Shown: one piece after another, positions 14,641 through 16,281 of the stretch
Layout of the letters: each line of letters opens with the position of its first letter
How positions within the stretch are numbered: the first letter of the stretch is position 1
Assembly (NCBI GenBank): GCA_002389055.1
Contig: DGNT01000107.1
Coordinates: 1-16,281 of the forward strand
Direction of reading: 5' to 3'
Length of the DNA: 16,281 bases
Source: Alcanivorax sp. UBA4485
GTDB lineage: Bacteria > Pseudomonadota > Gammaproteobacteria > Pseudomonadales > Alcanivoracaceae
Notes under the pieces: generated by a model
Databases searched by the model: none
Told to the model about the DNA's origin: nothing
Seen by the model: the letters and a program-made list of their open reading frames with translations, nothing else
Made by a program: the position numbers and the translations under genes

Positions 14641-15837
14641 ATGAACAATGCATCCGGATACGCCGCCCCCCGCTGGGGCGTGCACCCCAACAGCGGCCTG
14701 CTGCTGACGGCCGTTTTTCTGATCGTCCTCGGCGCGGCCCCCACCGCCCTGGCGCAAACCGATCCGGGGCGGTACAACAACGCCCCGCTCAACCAAGCCG
14801 ACGGCCAAATCCAACTGGCGTTACTGGAACAGGACGAACGGACGCCGCGCCGCCCCCGGCCCGAGCCGCGGCGCGAGCCCGCCAAGGAGAGCTGGTCGTT
14901 TGCCTTCGACAACGACGCCCTGGTGCCCTCCAATCGGGACCAGGACTACACCTATGGCCTGAGTCTTTCGTATACCGGGCGGGACGCCCGCGATGCCTGG
15001 TACTCATTGAATCCGGTGCTGGGCGCCCTGGACGGTCTGTTCGGCGTGGACGGCCGCGCGCCGCAACGCGTCGACGGCCACAGCATCGAGTTCGGGCTGT
15101 TCGGCTTCACGCCGGAAGACAAAGCCGCGTCGACGCCGGTGTATAACGACCGCCCCTACGCGAGCCTGATCTACCTGTCCCAATCCCGGGTGCGGATCGA
15201 CCCGCATGAGAACGTGGCCTGGCACAGCAGCCTGACCCTGGGCGCGCTCGGCCTGGCCATGGTCGGTAACGGCCAGAACGCGGTGCACAAGGTGATCGGC
15301 AGCGAGCACGCCGAAGGCTGGAAGCATCAGGTCAGCGAAGGCGGCGAACCCACCGCCCGTTACACGGTGGCGCGACAAAAATACCTGGATGTCTCCTCAC
15401 CGAATCTGGAAGTAAAAAGCACCGTGCAGGCGTCCGCCGGCTACCTCACCGAGGCACGCTGGAGCCTCAGCTTCCGGGGCGGGCGCATCGCCGACCCCTG
15501 GTGGCGTTTCAATCCGGAGCTGGCCAGTTACGGCGACGGCGCGGCGCGCGGCAACGGCGGGCCGGCGCGGGCGGAAAGCTATGTGTGGGGCGGCGTCGCC
15601 GTGGTGGCGCGGGGCTACAACGCGTTTCTGCAAGGCCAGTTCCGCGACAGCGAAGTGAGCTACGATTCCGGTGACCTGAACCATGCGCTTTTGGAAGCCT
15701 GGCTCGGCTACACCCAGTCGTTCGCCAGTGGCTGGCGGCTCAGCTATGTACTGCGCGGGCACACCTCGGAAGTGCGCGAAGGCCCCGCCGACCGGAATCT
15801 AATGTGGGGCGGCCTGATCATCGCCAGGACGTTCTGA
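14641..15837 (+). CDS. lpxR: LpxR-type outer-membrane lipid A 3'-O-deacylase
   Basis: A 398-residue outer-membrane beta-barrel enzyme of the LpxR family (DUF2219), which removes the 3'-acyloxyacyl group from lipid A and so alters the outer leaflet. A signal sequence lies at about 19-38 (ending TALA). A Pro/Arg-rich spacer at about 66-82 follows. Then comes the family pattern: FDNDALVPSNRDQDYTYG (Asn91, Asp92), FTPED and NDRPYASLIY (about 156-178), QNAVHKVIGSEHAEGW (His216, Glu222) and a C-terminal Phe typical of barrel proteins. The Asn-Asp pair and the His/Glu with a 6-residue spacing correspond to N9/D10 and H122/E128 of Salmonella LpxR. The protein is longer than Salmonella LpxR (about 320 aa), chiefly through the N-terminal spacer. 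The ATG has GGAG with a short spacer. It converges on the chelatase gene with an 11-nt gap. Confidence 0.87.
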   Translation: MNNASGYAAPRWGVHPNSGLLLTAVFLIVLGAAPTALAQTDPGRYNNAPLNQADGQIQLALLEQDERTPRRPRPEPRREPAKESWSFAFDNDALVPSNRDQDYTYGLSLSYTGRDARDAWYSLNPVLGALDGLFGVDGRAPQRVDGHSIEFGLFGFTPEDKAASTPVYNDRPYASLIYLSQSRVRIDPHENVAWHSSLTLGALGLAMVGNGQNAVHKVIGSEHAEGWKHQVSEGGEPTARYTVARQKYLDVSSPNLEVKSTVQASAGYLTEARWSLSFRGGRIADPWWRFNPELASYGDGAARGNGGPARAESYVWGGVAVVARGYNAFLQGQFRDSEVSYDSGDLNHALLEAWLGYTQSFASGWRLSYVLRGHTSEVREGPADRNLMWGGLIIARTF

Positions 15838-15848
15838 ATCGAAGCGCA

Positions 15849-16217
15849 CTAGCTCTGGGCGTCGATGTGGTCGCGCACCAGCGCCACTAGCCCGCCGGCG
15901 TTACCGAAGTATTCCAGCAGCTCGATACGCAGGTGTGGATGACGCTGGCGCGCCTCCTCCACCTGGTCGGGGATATCCCGGGCCACGTGCTTACCCTTGT
16001 TGAAGAACAGCGGATACACCTGCACGGTCTCTACCGGTTGGTGTTCGAGCTGCTGCAGCGCTTCCATCAATGACGGCCGCGCCAGCTCCAGGAAACAGGG
16101 CAGCACCGCCACATAGTCGTGGCTTTGTTCGGCCACCTGCTCCACCAGCAAACGGAATTCGTCGTTGGCGGCTTCGGCACGGCTGCCGTGGGCCATGATC
16201 AACAGGGCTTTGCTCAT
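15849..16217 (-). CDS. small CbiX/SirB-type sirohydrochlorin chelatase family protein
   Basis: A 122-residue cytosolic protein of the CbiX-short family (PF01903), which inserts Co2+ or Fe2+ into sirohydrochlorin or a related tetrapyrrole. The two conserved histidines are visible: His10 in LLIMAHGSR and His77 in VYPLFFNKGKHV, at positions close to those of archaeal CbiX-short (10 and 74). Length is normal for a single-domain member that works as a dimer. The ATG at 16215-16217 was chosen because GGAGG lies 5 nt upstream; the upstream GTG at 16229 lies next to that SD and would not be used. The start overlaps the stop of the preceding gene (TAATG), so the two are probably one operon. Whether iron (siroheme) or cobalt (cobalamin) is the metal cannot be told, and some family members are of unknown specificity. 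Confidence 0.88.
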   Translation of the reverse strand: MSKALLIMAHGSRAEAANDEFRLLVEQVAEQSHDYVAVLPCFLELARPSLMEALQQLEHQPVETVQVYPLFFNKGKHVARDIPDQVEEARQRHPHLRIELLEYFGNAGGLVALVRDHIDAQS

Positions 16218-16281
16218 TACTGCCTCCACAATTGGTGGGCCGCTTCCGAGACCAGGGCATGGCGCCGGGCCAGGGCCGGCC
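16217..16281 (-). CDS. C-terminal end of an unidentified gene, translationally coupled to the chelatase
   Basis: On the minus strand the frame ending in the TAA at 16217-16219 is open to the window edge (about 21 codons; the tail reads RRHALVSEAAHQLWRQ). The stop shares a base with the chelatase start as TAATG and lies just beyond a good SD, the usual geometry of coupled genes. This is too short to identify; a tetrapyrrole or siroheme enzyme would be a natural partner, but that is only a guess. Confidence 0.5.
   Translation of the reverse strand, partial: PALARRHALVSEAAHQLWRQ

Overview
The window is high-GC DNA from a gammaproteobacterium. Protein sequences and gene types (Cfa, CusCBA, FecI/FecR with a TonB-dependent receptor, LpxR, a small CbiX-type chelatase) would fit a marine or halophilic relative of Alcanivorax, Marinobacter or Halomonas, but the genus is a guess. 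No rRNA, tRNA, transposase or CRISPR array was seen.

Left edge (1-1367): the 3' end of a zinc-type alcohol dehydrogenase/quinone reductase converges on a minus-strand YdjM-family membrane metal-dependent hydrolase gene.

Copper/silver block (1456-9396, all minus strand): a heavy-metal efflux operon read right to left. It starts at a sigma-70-like promoter (9368-9396), followed by three small exported Cys/Met/His-containing proteins (119, 82 and 143 aa), then a TolC-family outer-membrane channel (cusC), a CusB adaptor and a CusA RND pump. CusA keeps the three methionines of the E. coli CusA metal site at identical spacing. CusB carries two near-identical N-terminal Met-rich domains that E. coli CusB lacks. 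No regulator gene or cusF is present here. By eye the promoter-proximal part (about 8000-9500) is clearly more AT-rich than both flanks. A 30-bp perfect direct repeat, with a diverged extension, lies exactly at the two edges of the block (1380-1409 and 9431-9460), suggesting the block was inserted between the hydrolase gene and cfa.

Right part (9665-15837, plus strand): cfa (cyclopropane fatty acid synthase); then a cell-surface-signalling iron system made of a single-chain ECF sigma factor/FecR anti-sigma fusion preceded by a Fur-like operator, and a TonB-dependent siderophore receptor with an N-terminal signalling (STN) domain; then an LpxR-type outer-membrane lipid A 3'-O-deacylase, whose leader contains a 14-bp perfect inverted repeat reaching its ribosome binding site.

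Right edge (15849-16281, minus strand): a small CbiX/SirB-type chelatase, overlapped at TAATG by the last codons of another gene that runs off the window.

The items most worth attention are the sigma/anti-sigma fusion (an IutY-like architecture), the duplicated Met-rich domain of CusB together with the three small exported proteins, the direct repeats bounding the block, and the lpxR leader structure.
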